From: Bacteroidetes/Chlorobi group bacterium ChocPot_Mid
Lineage (GTDB): Bacteria; Bacteroidota; Ignavibacteria; Kapaibacteriales; UBA2268
Direction: 5' to 3'
Assembly (NCBI GenBank): GCA_003731675.1
Contig: RCNQ01000290.1
Location: 1-6,910, forward strand
Length of the DNA stretch: 6,910 bases
Shown: positions 1 to 6,589 of the stretch, piece by piece
Layout: every line of letters begins with the position of its first letter
Numbering within the stretch: the first letter of the stretch is position 1
Position numbers and translations under genes: made by a program
The notes under the pieces: generated by a model
The model's database searches: none
What the model was told of the DNA's origin: nothing
What the model saw: the letters and a program-made list of their open reading frames with translations, nothing else

Positions 1-403
1 TGAACCATAAATCGGAGGGATTGACAGAGAGAATCGAGCCAAAAAGATATGTGAAAGCATCAACGGAATAACCTTCTTTCAGTGATATGAAAATAATGCC
101 TAATGCCACGGAAACAGAAAATAAAATACCGATTGAAGTATCAACGGAAATTTTTGCTTTCTGCTTTATCCATGTTATTAGAATTGAAACAATGACAGTG
201 AATGGAATTGCAATCCACAAGGGTTCGGATTCAAGCAGTAAACCCAAAGCTATGCCTCCGAAGGCTGTGTGTGCGAGACCGCTACCCATAAAGCTCATAC
301 GTCTTTGGACAACGAAGGCACCGTAATAACTTGCAACAAAGCCGACAAGGATACCTGCAATTATTGCTCTTTGCATGAATGCGTATGAAAATACTTCAAG
401 CAT
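1..403 (-). CDS. Zinc/manganese-type ABC transporter permease (ABC-3 family), 3' end outside the window
   Basis: Membrane subunit of a metal-ion ABC importer of the ZnuB/MntB/TroC type (ABC-3 family), expected to form the channel through the inner membrane. I translated the minus strand from the ATG at 403-401. It gives 134 residues plus one base with no stop before the left edge; the family is usually about 260-290 residues, so roughly half is present. Visible family features are the start MLEVFSYAFMQRAIIAGILV, the block RRMSFMGSGLAHTAFGGIAL (about 34-53), the segment DTSIGILFSVSVALG (88-102) and YLFGSIL (119-125). Several hydrophobic membrane spans are clear. Its start lies inside the end of the ATPase gene (8-bp overlap, 396-403), so translational coupling is likely. 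The metal cannot be told from the sequence: zinc, manganese and iron transporters share this fold. No substrate-binding protein gene is in view; it may lie beyond the left edge or elsewhere. Confidence 0.93.
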   Translation of the reverse strand, partial: MLEVFSYAFMQRAIIAGILVGFVASYYGAFVVQRRMSFMGSGLAHTAFGGIALGLLLESEPLWIAIPFTVIVSILITWIKQKAKISVDTSIGILFSVSVALGIIFISLKEGYSVDAFTYLFGSILSVNPSDLWF

Positions 404-1151
404 GATGTTGCACTCCAAAAATCATTTCGTGTTTATGTCCTATGTGACTGAAAGTCATTCTCAGGTTCTTTTCTGAAAATGCATGGTCAGGGCTTTCGTA
501 ACAAATAAGGTTTCTGTTAATCAGAATTACTTTGTCTGCATGATGATAAGCGGCTTCCCAATCGTGGGTAACCATCAAAATAGTGGTATTTGATTCTTTC
601 CTGTATTCTTCAATGATATTATGAATATCGTTTTCACCGACGAAATCAATTCCAGTAACAGGTTCGTCAAGGAGCAATATTTCGGGATTTCGTACAAAGC
701 TTCTTGCAAGGAAAACTCTTTGGAGTTCACCACCGGAAAGTTTGCTGATTTGCCTGTTAGCGAGATGTTTAGCACCTACTTTTTCCAATGCTTCCAATGA
801 TTTCTTTTTCTCATCTTTACTCAACCATGCGACCCAGTTATTTTTCAGTCCAGAAGCAACGAGCTCAATGGACAAAGCAGGAAAAGACATATCGAGAGTT
901 TTAATCTGTGGGACATAACCAATAACGCTTGGTGGCAGACTGCAAGTATCTTTTCCGTTAATCAACAATTCACCGCTTGTCGGTTTGACAAGTCCCAGTA
1001 TAACTTTCAGCAGAGTTGTTTTGCCTCCACCGTTTGGACCAACAACGGTAACAACCGTGTTGGGGCTGATTGTAAGGTTAATATTTTCGATAGCAGTATG
1101 CTTACCGAAGACAACCGAAACGTTATTAAACAAGATATTTGCGTTATTCAT
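396..1151 (-). CDS. Metal-ion ABC transporter ATP-binding protein (ZnuC/MntB-like)
   Basis: Cytoplasmic ATPase that powers the adjoining ABC-3 permease. The 251 residues match the usual length. All ABC ATPase motifs are intact: Walker A GPNGGGKT (38-45), Q-loop Gln82 in VPQ, signature LSGGELQR (138-145), Walker B ILLLDEP (158-164, Asp162 and Glu163), D-loop around GID (167-169) and switch His196 in VTHD. The C-terminal tail carries histidines 236, 239, 241, 249 and 250; His-rich tails are common in zinc/manganese members of this subfamily and support the metal assignment. The start ATG (1151-1149) has no obvious Shine-Dalgarno sequence but follows an A/T-rich leader, as in Bacteroidota-like genomes. 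The gene lies 75 bp after the dehydratase stop, and a perfect dyad sits in that gap, so the transporter may have its own promoter and operator. Zinc and manganese cannot be separated here. Confidence 0.96.
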   Translation of the reverse strand: MNNANILFNNVSVVFGKHTAIENINLTISPNTVVTVVGPNGGGKTTLLKVILGLVKPTSGELLINGKDTCSLPPSVIGYVPQIKTLDMSFPALSIELVASGLKNNWVAWLSKDEKKKSLEALEKVGAKHLANRQISKLSGGELQRVFLARSFVRNPEILLLDEPVTGIDFVGENDIHNIIEEYRKESNTTILMVTHDWEAAYHHADKVILINRNLICYESPDHAFSEKNLRMTFSHIGHKHEMIFGVQHHA

Positions 1152-1205
1152 AATTCAATTTAGTAAAAAAATCATTATGAAAGAACGTTTTTGAGATTTT
1201 GCTAT

Positions 1206-1223
1206 TTTAATTTGGAAATTAAA
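1206..1223. promoter_or_regulatory. Perfect 8-2-8 bp dyad, candidate operator of the metal transporter
   Basis: The plus strand reads TTTAATTT, GG, AAATTAAA: two 8-bp arms that are exact reverse complements around a 2-base centre. It lies 3 bases beyond the dehydratase stop and 54 bases upstream of the ATPase start. The 2-base centre and all-A/T arms make a stable RNA hairpin unlikely and there is no clean U-run following a GC stem, so a rho-independent terminator is a weak reading. An A/T-rich dyad ahead of a metal importer fits binding by a Fur/Zur or MntR/DtxR-type repressor, but it matches no consensus I can name with confidence. A chance palindrome in AT-rich DNA remains possible. Confidence 0.38.
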
Positions 1224-1226
1224 CAA

Positions 1227-2177
1227 TCACCAAGGGAGTTTTTGCAAATCCACATTACCGCCGGAAAGGATTATTCCGATTCGTTTGGCTTTCAGGTCAA
1301 TTTTATTACCGAGAAGAATACCTAAAGCAGTTGCAGATGAAGGTTCGACTATAATTTTCATTCTCTCCCAAATCAGCTTCATAGCACGAATTGTATCTTC
1401 GTCGCTGAGAGTTACAATTTCTGAGACATTTTGTGAGATTATTTTGAAAGTTCTTTCACTCAAAGAAGTCAGCAGACCATCACAAATTGTATTTGGTTTA
1501 AGTGAAGGGACAATTGCACCGGATTGCAAAGAGCGAAAGGCATCATCGGCGCCTTCGGGTTCTGCGGCAATTACTTTAGCATCGGGAAGAAGTGCTTTGA
1601 CAGAGATTGAAGTGCCGCTCAACAGCCCGCCACCTCCGACAGGTGCAATCACATAATCCAGATTCGGAACTTCTTCAATTAATTCCTTTGCTGAAGTGCC
1701 TGCACCGGCAATTACGTTATAATTATCATAAGGGTGAATAAATGTGCTTCCTTTTTGAATGATAACTTTTTCCAGAGTAGTTTCCCTTGCCTTTAAGGTT
1801 GGCTGGCAAAAGACTACTTCTGCACCATAGCCGATAACTGCGTCAATTTTAACTCTCGATGAATTTTCGGGCATAACAATCGTAGCAGGTATTCCTCTGA
1901 TGGTTGCGGCAAGAGCAAGTGCCTGAGCATGATTACCCGAGGAATGAGTAGCAACACCTTTGCTCGCTTGTTCATCATTCAAAGAAAAAATGGCATTGAC
2001 AGCACCGCGGAATTTGAAAGCTCCAACCTTTTGGAAATTTTCGCATTTGAAAAAAATATCGGCATTGCAAAGTTCATTGATGCTCTTGCTGGTCAGCACC
2101 GGAGTTTTTTTAGCAAAGGGTTTGATTCTTTCAGAAGCCCTCAAAACATCATCATAAGTTGGAATTATTTTTTTCAT
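1227..2177 (-). CDS. PLP-dependent threonine/serine dehydratase or serine racemase (fold type II)
   Basis: Cytoplasmic enzyme of the tryptophan-synthase-beta (fold type II) PLP family. It either deaminates threonine or serine to 2-oxobutyrate or pyruvate, or racemises serine. The PLP lysine is Lys55 in GAFKFRGA; the cofactor phosphate loop is GGGGL (181-185); SSGNHAQ (79-85) is the substrate loop; SGGN (305-308) closes the active site. At 316 residues it has no C-terminal ACT/regulatory domain, so it is not the long allosteric biosynthetic IlvA. Recalling human serine racemase, the similarity is close along the length. The second serine of SSGNH (Ser80) matches its re-face base Ser84, and Glu206, Ala210 and Asp212 match its divalent-metal site. 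Those features also occur in related dehydratases and hydroxyaspartate ammonia-lyases, so the reaction is left open. The start ATG at 2177-2175 gives the normal family N-terminus. The gene follows the acyl-CoA synthetase after 90 bp, in the same direction. Confidence 0.93.
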   Translation of the reverse strand: MKKIIPTYDDVLRASERIKPFAKKTPVLTSKSINELCNADIFFKCENFQKVGAFKFRGAVNAIFSLNDEQASKGVATHSSGNHAQALALAATIRGIPATIVMPENSSRVKIDAVIGYGAEVVFCQPTLKARETTLEKVIIQKGSTFIHPYDNYNVIAGAGTSAKELIEEVPNLDYVIAPVGGGGLLSGTSISVKALLPDAKVIAAEPEGADDAFRSLQSGAIVPSLKPNTICDGLLTSLSERTFKIISQNVSEIVTLSDEDTIRAMKLIWERMKIIVEPSSATALGILLGNKIDLKAKRIGIILSGGNVDLQKLPW

Positions 2178-2204
2178 AATTCATTTGAATATTTAAAAAA
2201 AAAA

Positions 2205-2212
2205 CAAATATA
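2205..2212 (-). promoter_or_regulatory. TAnnTTTG-type -7 promoter element before the dehydratase
   Basis: The minus strand reads TATATTTG, an exact match to the Bacteroidota -7 consensus TAnnTTTG, 27 bases before the dehydratase start. A TTTG (2228-2225) lies only 12 bases further upstream, short of the 19-21 bases usual for the -33 element, so the match is half of a promoter at best. If real, the dehydratase can be transcribed independently of the acyl-CoA synthetase upstream. Confidence 0.33.
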
Positions 2213-2267
2213 TTTTAATTTTTTCAAAGTAGTATGCAGTTGATGAAGAGAAATTGCAGAGTAATTT

Positions 2268-4325
2268 CTAAATTCTTATTCTTGCATCTACCGCTGTTAC
2301 ACTGTCTTTTGTTCCTAAAAGCGGATTGATATCCAGTTCCAGAATTTCAGGAGCGGCGTTCAAGAGTACCGAAAGCTTTACGATAATTTCTGCAAATTTT
2401 TCTTCGTTTACTCCTTCTTTTCCTCTTGTTCCTTCAATCAGTTTATAGGATTTCAGACTTTTAATCATTGCCGTTGCTTCATTGATGCCGACTGGTGACA
2501 AGCCATAACTTATATCTTTCAGAACTTCAATGAAAATGCCTCCGAGCCCGCATAAAATGAGATGACCGAAGTTTTCTTCAAATTTGGCACCAACGAATAG
2601 TTCAGTTCCTTTGAGCATCGGTTGAATCAATACTGCTGTTGTTTCAGGTATTTCAATCAACTTTTGGAAAGACGAAAGTGCTTGTTCCTCGTTCTGAATA
2701 TTAAGTGCTACACCGCTAACATCGGATTTGTGGACAGGTCCGACAGCTTTCATAACAATCGGATAGCCGATTTTTTGAGCTTCATTTTTTAAATCATCGG
2801 GGAAGTTTACAACGGCTTCACCGGCTCTGGGTATTCCAACAGCATCGAGTAAACCTTGAATTTGCTTTGGTTGAAGGTAACCCGGTTTTGAATTTGAAAT
2901 TATTTCTCTGATTTTCTTTGTATCTGCTGAGGGCAAGATTTCCTCATCAAGTGGTTTACCGCTATTGTAAATACGGCAGAGAGTTCTGCCTAAAAGCACC
3001 TCGTCAGGGAAATTGCATCTTCCGAATGAGATAAAAGTTTTGACAGCGTCTTTTGCCTGAATCAAAGAGGGGAGAACTGGATAAATCGGCTTTTTCTGTT
3101 TCTTCATTTTTTCGTTTAAAAGCTCGTAAACATTAGTAACATCGAATAAGCCGGGAGTACCGTAAATGACAATCGAACCGTCAATATTATCGAAATAATT
3201 ATCAACATAATCGAGTATTATTCCCAACTGTTCAGCAGTTCCTGTAGCGAGAAAGTCAATAGGGTTTGCTACGGAAGACCCTGGAAATAACTTTGTCAAA
3301 AGTTCATCAGCAGACTTGCCTGTTATGTGCGGAACATTGAAGCCACCTTCGGACAATGTGTCGGTAAGCATAACGCCTGGACCACCTGCGTGTGTAATGA
3401 CGGCAAGATTTTTTCCTGTAAGCTTTTTGTAAGAAAGAGCGGCGGCGGTATAGACGAGTTCCTGTCGGCTGAAACAACGGATTATACCTGCTTTTTTGAA
3501 AAGTGCATCAACGGCAGTGTCCGAACCAGCCAAAGCTCCCGTATGAGAAGACACAGCACGTGAGCCGGCATCAGTTGTGCCTGCTTTGATTGCGGCGATG
3601 CTACATCCTTTTTTGATTAAAGAACGGCAATGTTTGAGTAGCTTTTGCGGATTTGAGATTTGCTCAATGTAAATAAGTTTTACGAGTGAGCTTGTATCAG
3701 GGTTGTGATTCTCGTCCCAATATTCCAGAACTTCCTCAACGCCAATTTGAGCACTGTTGCCAACTGAAAACAGACTTGCGAATGACAAACCCATTGGTAT
3801 TGCGGCTTCCATTATGAATACGGCAGTCGCACCTGAACCGGAAACAAAATCCACACTTCTTTCCTTCAGCTTTGGAATTGGTCCTGTGAATGAACCTTTG
3901 TAACGTGGGGTAAGAACACCAACGCAATTCGGACCAATCAAAGTGCCGTTCACACTATTGACTACTTCGACAATTTTTTCTTCAAGTATCTTGCCCTCGT
4001 TACCTGTTTCGCTAAAACCGGCAGACAAAATAATGAATGCTTTCGTACCTTTTTCCTTAGCTAAAATTTCAACGGTTTCGAGTGTAAACTTAGCGGCAAT
4101 GGCTATAATGGCAAGGTCAACCTTCTCAAGCTCAGAAACAGTTTTGAAACATTTGATACCCTGAACGACATCTTCTTTGGGATTGACTGCAAAAAGTTGT
4201 CCGTCATATTCTCCTTCGAGAATATGTTTTAATACTCTTCCACCGGGCTTTGTAATATCATTCGACGCACCGACAACAACGATGCTGTCGGGATTTAATA
4301 ACTCTTTAACTATCATATTTATCAT
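2268..4325 (-). CDS. ADP-forming acetate--CoA ligase (acyl-CoA synthetase), alpha and beta parts fused
   Basis: Cytoplasmic NDP-forming acyl-CoA synthetase: acyl-CoA + ADP + phosphate gives acid + CoA + ATP, a substrate-level phosphorylation step in fermentation that can also run in reverse. Domains in order are a CoA-binding Rossmann domain (about 5-140, with VVVGASND at 16-23 and GPNCVG at 131-136), a succinyl-CoA-ligase-like pair of domains (about 150-460) and an ATP-grasp domain (about 475-685). The likely phosphorylated histidine is His261 in SSHTGALAGSD. In the ATP-grasp part are PIVMKAVGPVHKSD (522-535), GLGGIF (593-598) and LDINPLL (664-670). At 685 residues it matches fused alpha-beta enzymes and lacks the extra GNAT domain of Pat/PatZ lysine acetyltransferases. 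ATG 4325-4323 is used; a second ATG three codons later (4316-4314) is equally possible, since neither has a Shine-Dalgarno sequence. Acetate, propionate or branched-chain substrates cannot be separated from sequence alone. Confidence 0.94.
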   Translation of the reverse strand: MINMIVKELLNPDSIVVVGASNDITKPGGRVLKHILEGEYDGQLFAVNPKEDVVQGIKCFKTVSELEKVDLAIIAIAAKFTLETVEILAKEKGTKAFIILSAGFSETGNEGKILEEKIVEVVNSVNGTLIGPNCVGVLTPRYKGSFTGPIPKLKERSVDFVSGSGATAVFIMEAAIPMGLSFASLFSVGNSAQIGVEEVLEYWDENHNPDTSSLVKLIYIEQISNPQKLLKHCRSLIKKGCSIAAIKAGTTDAGSRAVSSHTGALAGSDTAVDALFKKAGIIRCFSRQELVYTAAALSYKKLTGKNLAVITHAGGPGVMLTDTLSEGGFNVPHITGKSADELLTKLFPGSSVANPIDFLATGTAEQLGIILDYVDNYFDNIDGSIVIYGTPGLFDVTNVYELLNEKMKKQKKPIYPVLPSLIQAKDAVKTFISFGRCNFPDEVLLGRTLCRIYNSGKPLDEEILPSADTKKIREIISNSKPGYLQPKQIQGLLDAVGIPRAGEAVVNFPDDLKNEAQKIGYPIVMKAVGPVHKSDVSGVALNIQNEEQALSSFQKLIEIPETTAVLIQPMLKGTELFVGAKFEENFGHLILCGLGGIFIEVLKDISYGLSPVGINEATAMIKSLKSYKLIEGTRGKEGVNEEKFAEIIVKLSVLLNAAPEILELDINPLLGTKDSVTAVDARIRI

Positions 4326-4467
4326 TTTCAGTATAAATAAAAATTCAAATATAAGAAAATGATATAATAAAAAATTAAAAAGTTATGTTGCTAAATATAT
4401 ATTTTGTTTTATTTTAAATTTAAGTTAATTTGAAAAAAATATCTTTACACTTTTTGAAGGGATTGCT
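4326..4467. promoter_or_regulatory. Divergent AT-rich promoter region between synthetase and EEP lipoprotein genes
   Basis: This 142-bp spacer separates the minus-strand synthetase from the plus-strand EEP/outer-membrane pair, so promoters for both must lie in or near it. It is almost entirely A and T. It contains small A/T palindromes at 4393-4404 and 4414-4423, which are expected by chance in such DNA. On the plus strand, TATCTTTA (4440-4447) is one base off TAnnTTTG and lies 20 bases before the EEP start. I found no -33 element at the expected spacing for either direction. Confidence 0.5.
4346..4353 (-). promoter_or_regulatory. TAnnTTTG-type -7 promoter element before the acyl-CoA synthetase
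   Basis: The minus strand reads TATATTTG, an exact match to TAnnTTTG, 20 bases before the synthetase start ATG. The same octamer precedes the dehydratase gene. The region 19-23 bases further upstream is only A and T and has no TTTG, so the -33 half is missing or degenerate. Confidence 0.38.
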
Positions 4468-5556
4468 ATGAAAATTAAACTTGTACTCTTTTTATTACTC
4501 ATATTAATTTCCTGCGACCCAGTCATTGATACAATTGATGAAGTCAGAGAAGCTGAAGATTACAGCAAAGAGAACGCTGTCTCGGCACCTTCCAAAGACA
4601 CCATCCTAGTGATGACATGGAACATACGTTTCGGTTGCGGAAGTGAAATTCTTTGGTTCGGTGATGCCTGCGGCGGAAGAACCATTCTCACAAAAGACGA
4701 AGTAACAACAAACCTCGACCGTGTAATTGAAGAAATCAATCGTATTCATCCTGACATACTTCTTTTGCAGGAGGTGGACATCAAAACTAAAAGGGTTGCT
4801 TATATTGACCAGATGAAGTATATAATGGACAGGACATATTTCGGTTGGGGAATTTACGCAACAAGCTGGAAAATTCAATTCATTCCGAGCGATGGAATTG
4901 GTCGGATGGACTTTGGAAATGCAATCCTTTCAGTGTGGCCTATTACAAATGGAAAGCATCATCCTTTGCCACTGCGGGGAGACCTCGATGCTCTGACAAA
5001 ATCATTTTATGTTCGCGAAAATGCCATTAGCGGTCATGTTACAATGCCAAACGGGACAGAGTTCAATGTCGTAAACGTACATCTTTCAGCTTTTGCAACC
5101 GACGACACGAAGCACAGGCAATTAGTTACTTATCTGCAAATCTGTGAGGGTTTAACTGTTGGAGGAATGCCTCTTTTAACTGGAGGTGACTTCAACCTTT
5201 TGCCTCCGAATTCAGATTCACTTGATTATTGCGACGAAGATAAATGCGAAGGTGAGCATTTTCATTCGCCCGGAGACGACCCAATGCACAAGGACGGTAG
5301 CAACTATGCACCTGAAATTGAGTGGATGAATTTGGTTTATGATAAGTTTGAATCCTCACTGCCTTTAGATGTTTACAAGGCAAACCAAAGTAAATATTTT
5401 TCACATGCGACTATACCACCGCCGTATATGTGGGACAGGACGTTGGATTATTTATTTGCGAACAGACCTTGGGTAACGGGTTCGCACATTACTCATCAGG
5501 ATTTAAGATTACATTCAGACCATGCACCAGTATCAGCATTATGGAGGATAAAATGA
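4468..5556 (+). CDS. Lipoprotein of the endonuclease/exonuclease/phosphatase (EEP) superfamily
   Basis: Metal-dependent phosphodiesterase or phosphatase with the DNase-I fold, anchored to a membrane by lipid. A short basic start (MKIK) and hydrophobic stretch end in the lipobox L-I-S-Cys16, followed by a flexible acidic linker to about residue 44. The catalytic domain (about 45-362) has every hallmark: Asn52 in TWNIR, Glu102 in LLQEVD, GNAILS (150-155), Asn203 and His205 in VNVHLS, Asp241 and Asn243 in GGDFN, Asp327 in TLDYLF, and the SDHAP triad Ser350-Asp351-His352. An active enzyme is therefore expected. EEP members cut DNA, RNA, phosphoinositides or sphingomyelin, and nothing here decides among them. 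Cysteine pairs 57/68 and 255/260 could form disulphides, fitting an extracytoplasmic site. The start has GAAGGG (4456-4461) six bases upstream. Its stop overlaps the next start by 4 bp. The +2 Asp would retain a lipoprotein in the inner membrane in enterobacteria, a rule that need not hold here. Confidence 0.95.
   Translation: MKIKLVLFLLLILISCDPVIDTIDEVREAEDYSKENAVSAPSKDTILVMTWNIRFGCGSEILWFGDACGGRTILTKDEVTTNLDRVIEEINRIHPDILLLQEVDIKTKRVAYIDQMKYIMDRTYFGWGIYATSWKIQFIPSDGIGRMDFGNAILSVWPITNGKHHPLPLRGDLDALTKSFYVRENAISGHVTMPNGTEFNVVNVHLSAFATDDTKHRQLVTYLQICEGLTVGGMPLLTGGDFNLLPPNSDSLDYCDEDKCEGEHFHSPGDDPMHKDGSNYAPEIEWMNLVYDKFESSLPLDVYKANQSKYFSHATIPPPYMWDRTLDYLFANRPWVTGSHITHQDLRLHSDHAPVSALWRIK
5543..5547 (+). 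promoter_or_regulatory. Strong ribosome binding site GGAGG that decides the start of the outer-membrane protein
   Basis: GGAGG lies five bases before the ATG at 5553, inside the last codons of the EEP gene. It favours 5553 over the in-frame upstream ATGs at 5430 and 5541, which have no such site. The ATG at 5541 overlaps the region immediately before the GGAGG itself. Most other starts in the window lack a comparable site, so reinitiation at this stop/start overlap probably relies on it. Confidence 0.75.
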
Positions 5557-6365
5557 GAAATTTAACATTATATATTGTGATTTGCATTTTGTCATTTGCA
5601 TCGCTTTTTGCAGAGGAAGAATCGCAAATATTCAGATTTTATGATGAAACTGCAAATGTTTTGCCTAAGGGCGATTTTAAATATTCGCTTTTCAAAAATG
5701 CTGAGTATGGTATAACTGATGATTTGTCTGTTATGGCACATCCTTTGCTGGTTTTCGTTAATCCATCAATTGATGTAAAATACAATTTTTATAAAAAAGA
5801 TGAACTGACGATTTCGAGCATTCACGGGATAAATTATCCGACGTTGATGATGAATTCAGTTAAAGGAAGCGGGACGGGTGGATTTATCTCACCCGAATTC
5901 AAAATACCGATAATGTTTTCAATTCACAATGGTGTGATTGCAACCTACAAGCTTGACAATTCACATTTCCTGACCGGGAAGATAGCATTTGAATTTGCAC
6001 TGAATAACTCAGATTTGGCACCTGGGACTTCGCTTGACATTCCTGTGATATTACCAAGAACAATGGTTTACTACAAAAGCACTGGTTTTGATATTGTCTT
6101 AGCATCGGAGGGGAGCATCTGGCATACATTCGATTATCATGCAAGCACAGAGTTTTTCCTATTCCCGTTTGGTGGAACGAATTATGAAAAAGAATACTCT
6201 GAAAACTCAACCGACTTTTTTATGGAAATCAATGGTGGAGCTTATTGGAACGTAGTGAAGTCTGCAAAACTGGGAATTACAGGAAAGCTCTGCTATGGAC
6301 AATATCCTTTTGGCAGTCAATGGCACTTGATTCCGTATTTGGATTTTGTGAAATATATAGAGTAA
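5553..6365 (+). CDS. Secreted protein of unknown function, probable outer-membrane beta-structure protein
   Basis: I do not recognise a named family. From the ATG at 5553 the product is 270 residues. It begins with a signal peptide (MRNLT, a hydrophobic stretch to about residue 19, likely cleavage after Ala20 before an acidic EEE). No lipobox is present; Cys11 lies inside the hydrophobic core. The mature part alternates polar and hydrophobic residues and is rich in Gly, Tyr and Phe, with short turns (GITDD, NPS, GSGTGG, NNSD). The N-terminal stretch with LPKGDFKYSLFKNAEYGITDD (38-58) and HPLLVFVNP (63-71) resembles the opening strands of uncharacterised outer-membrane barrel proteins of the FCB group. 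The C-terminus (LDFVKYIE) does not end in the aromatic residue typical of proteobacterial barrels. The start overlaps the EEP lipoprotein stop as ATGA, so the two are co-translated and may work together at the envelope. The TAA stop is only seven bases before the repeat array. Confidence 0.85.
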   Translation: MRNLTLYIVICILSFASLFAEEESQIFRFYDETANVLPKGDFKYSLFKNAEYGITDDLSVMAHPLLVFVNPSIDVKYNFYKKDELTISSIHGINYPTLMMNSVKGSGTGGFISPEFKIPIMFSIHNGVIATYKLDNSHFLTGKIAFEFALNNSDLAPGTSLDIPVILPRTMVYYKSTGFDIVLASEGSIWHTFDYHASTEFFLFPFGGTNYEKEYSENSTDFFMEINGGAYWNVVKSAKLGITGKLCYGQYPFGSQWHLIPYLDFVKYIE

Positions 6366-6372
6366 TGTTTTC

Positions 6373-6543
6373 AATTACGAATTACGAATTACGAATTACG
6401 GGATTGAATTACGAATTACGAATTACGAATTACGAATTACGGGATTCAATTACGAATTAAAAATTAGGAATTACGGGATTCAATTAGGAATTAAAAATTA
6501 GGAATTACGGGATTGAATTAGGAATTAAAAATTAGGAATTAGG
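6373..6543 (+). repeat. Higher-order heptamer array: 21 AATTAnn units punctuated by GGATTG/GGATTC
   Basis: The 171 bp are fully tiled by 21 heptamers of form AATTAnn and four hexamers of form GGATTS. By the last two bases of each heptamer, the blocks are: CG CG CG CG then GGATTG (6373-6406, 34 bp); five CG then GGATTC (6407-6447, 41 bp); CG AA GG CG then GGATTC (6448-6481, 34 bp); GG AA GG CG then GGATTG (6482-6515, 34 bp); and GG AA GG GG (6516-6543), running into the degenerate AATGATG. The heptamer just before each hexamer is always AATTACG. Heptamer tandem repeats of this general sort (for example the STRR repeats of cyanobacteria) are known in intergenic DNA; the ordered higher-order form here is the notable part. 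It is not a CRISPR, since the units are too short and there are no unique spacers. Open frames through it give only repetitive NYELRIT-like peptides and are not genes. Confidence 0.95.
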
Positions 6544-6589
6544 AATGATGGAATTGATTGATAGTAATATTATTTAATTATAAGTTGGT

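Noticed and set aside
87..326. Plus-strand open frame of 79 codons
   Set aside because: It lies opposite the permease gene, whose family motifs are clear, and shows no protein-like features.
1206..1223. Dyad as a rho-independent terminator of the dehydratase
   Set aside because: The stem has no G or C and the centre is only two bases, so the hairpin would be weak, and no proper U-tract follows in the direction of transcription.
1285..1656. Plus-strand open frame of 123 codons opposite the dehydratase
   Set aside because: Antisense shadow of a conserved enzyme, with no recognisable motif or ribosome binding site.
4393..4423. Short A/T palindromes as operators in the divergent region
   Set aside because: Palindromes of 10-12 bp made only of A and T are expected by chance in such AT-rich DNA.
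5430..5552. Upstream extension of the outer-membrane protein gene (ATG at 5430 or 5541)
   Set aside because: It would overlap the conserved catalytic end of the EEP gene and bury the signal peptide; ATG 5553 has GGAGG and the ATGA overlap.
6245..6460. Open frame running from the OMP gene into the repeats
   Set aside because: Its first half is another frame of the OMP gene and its second half is a repetitive NYELRIT-like translation of the heptamers.
6373..6543. CRISPR array
   Set aside because: Units are 7 or 34 bp, tiled without unique spacers, and no cas gene is nearby.
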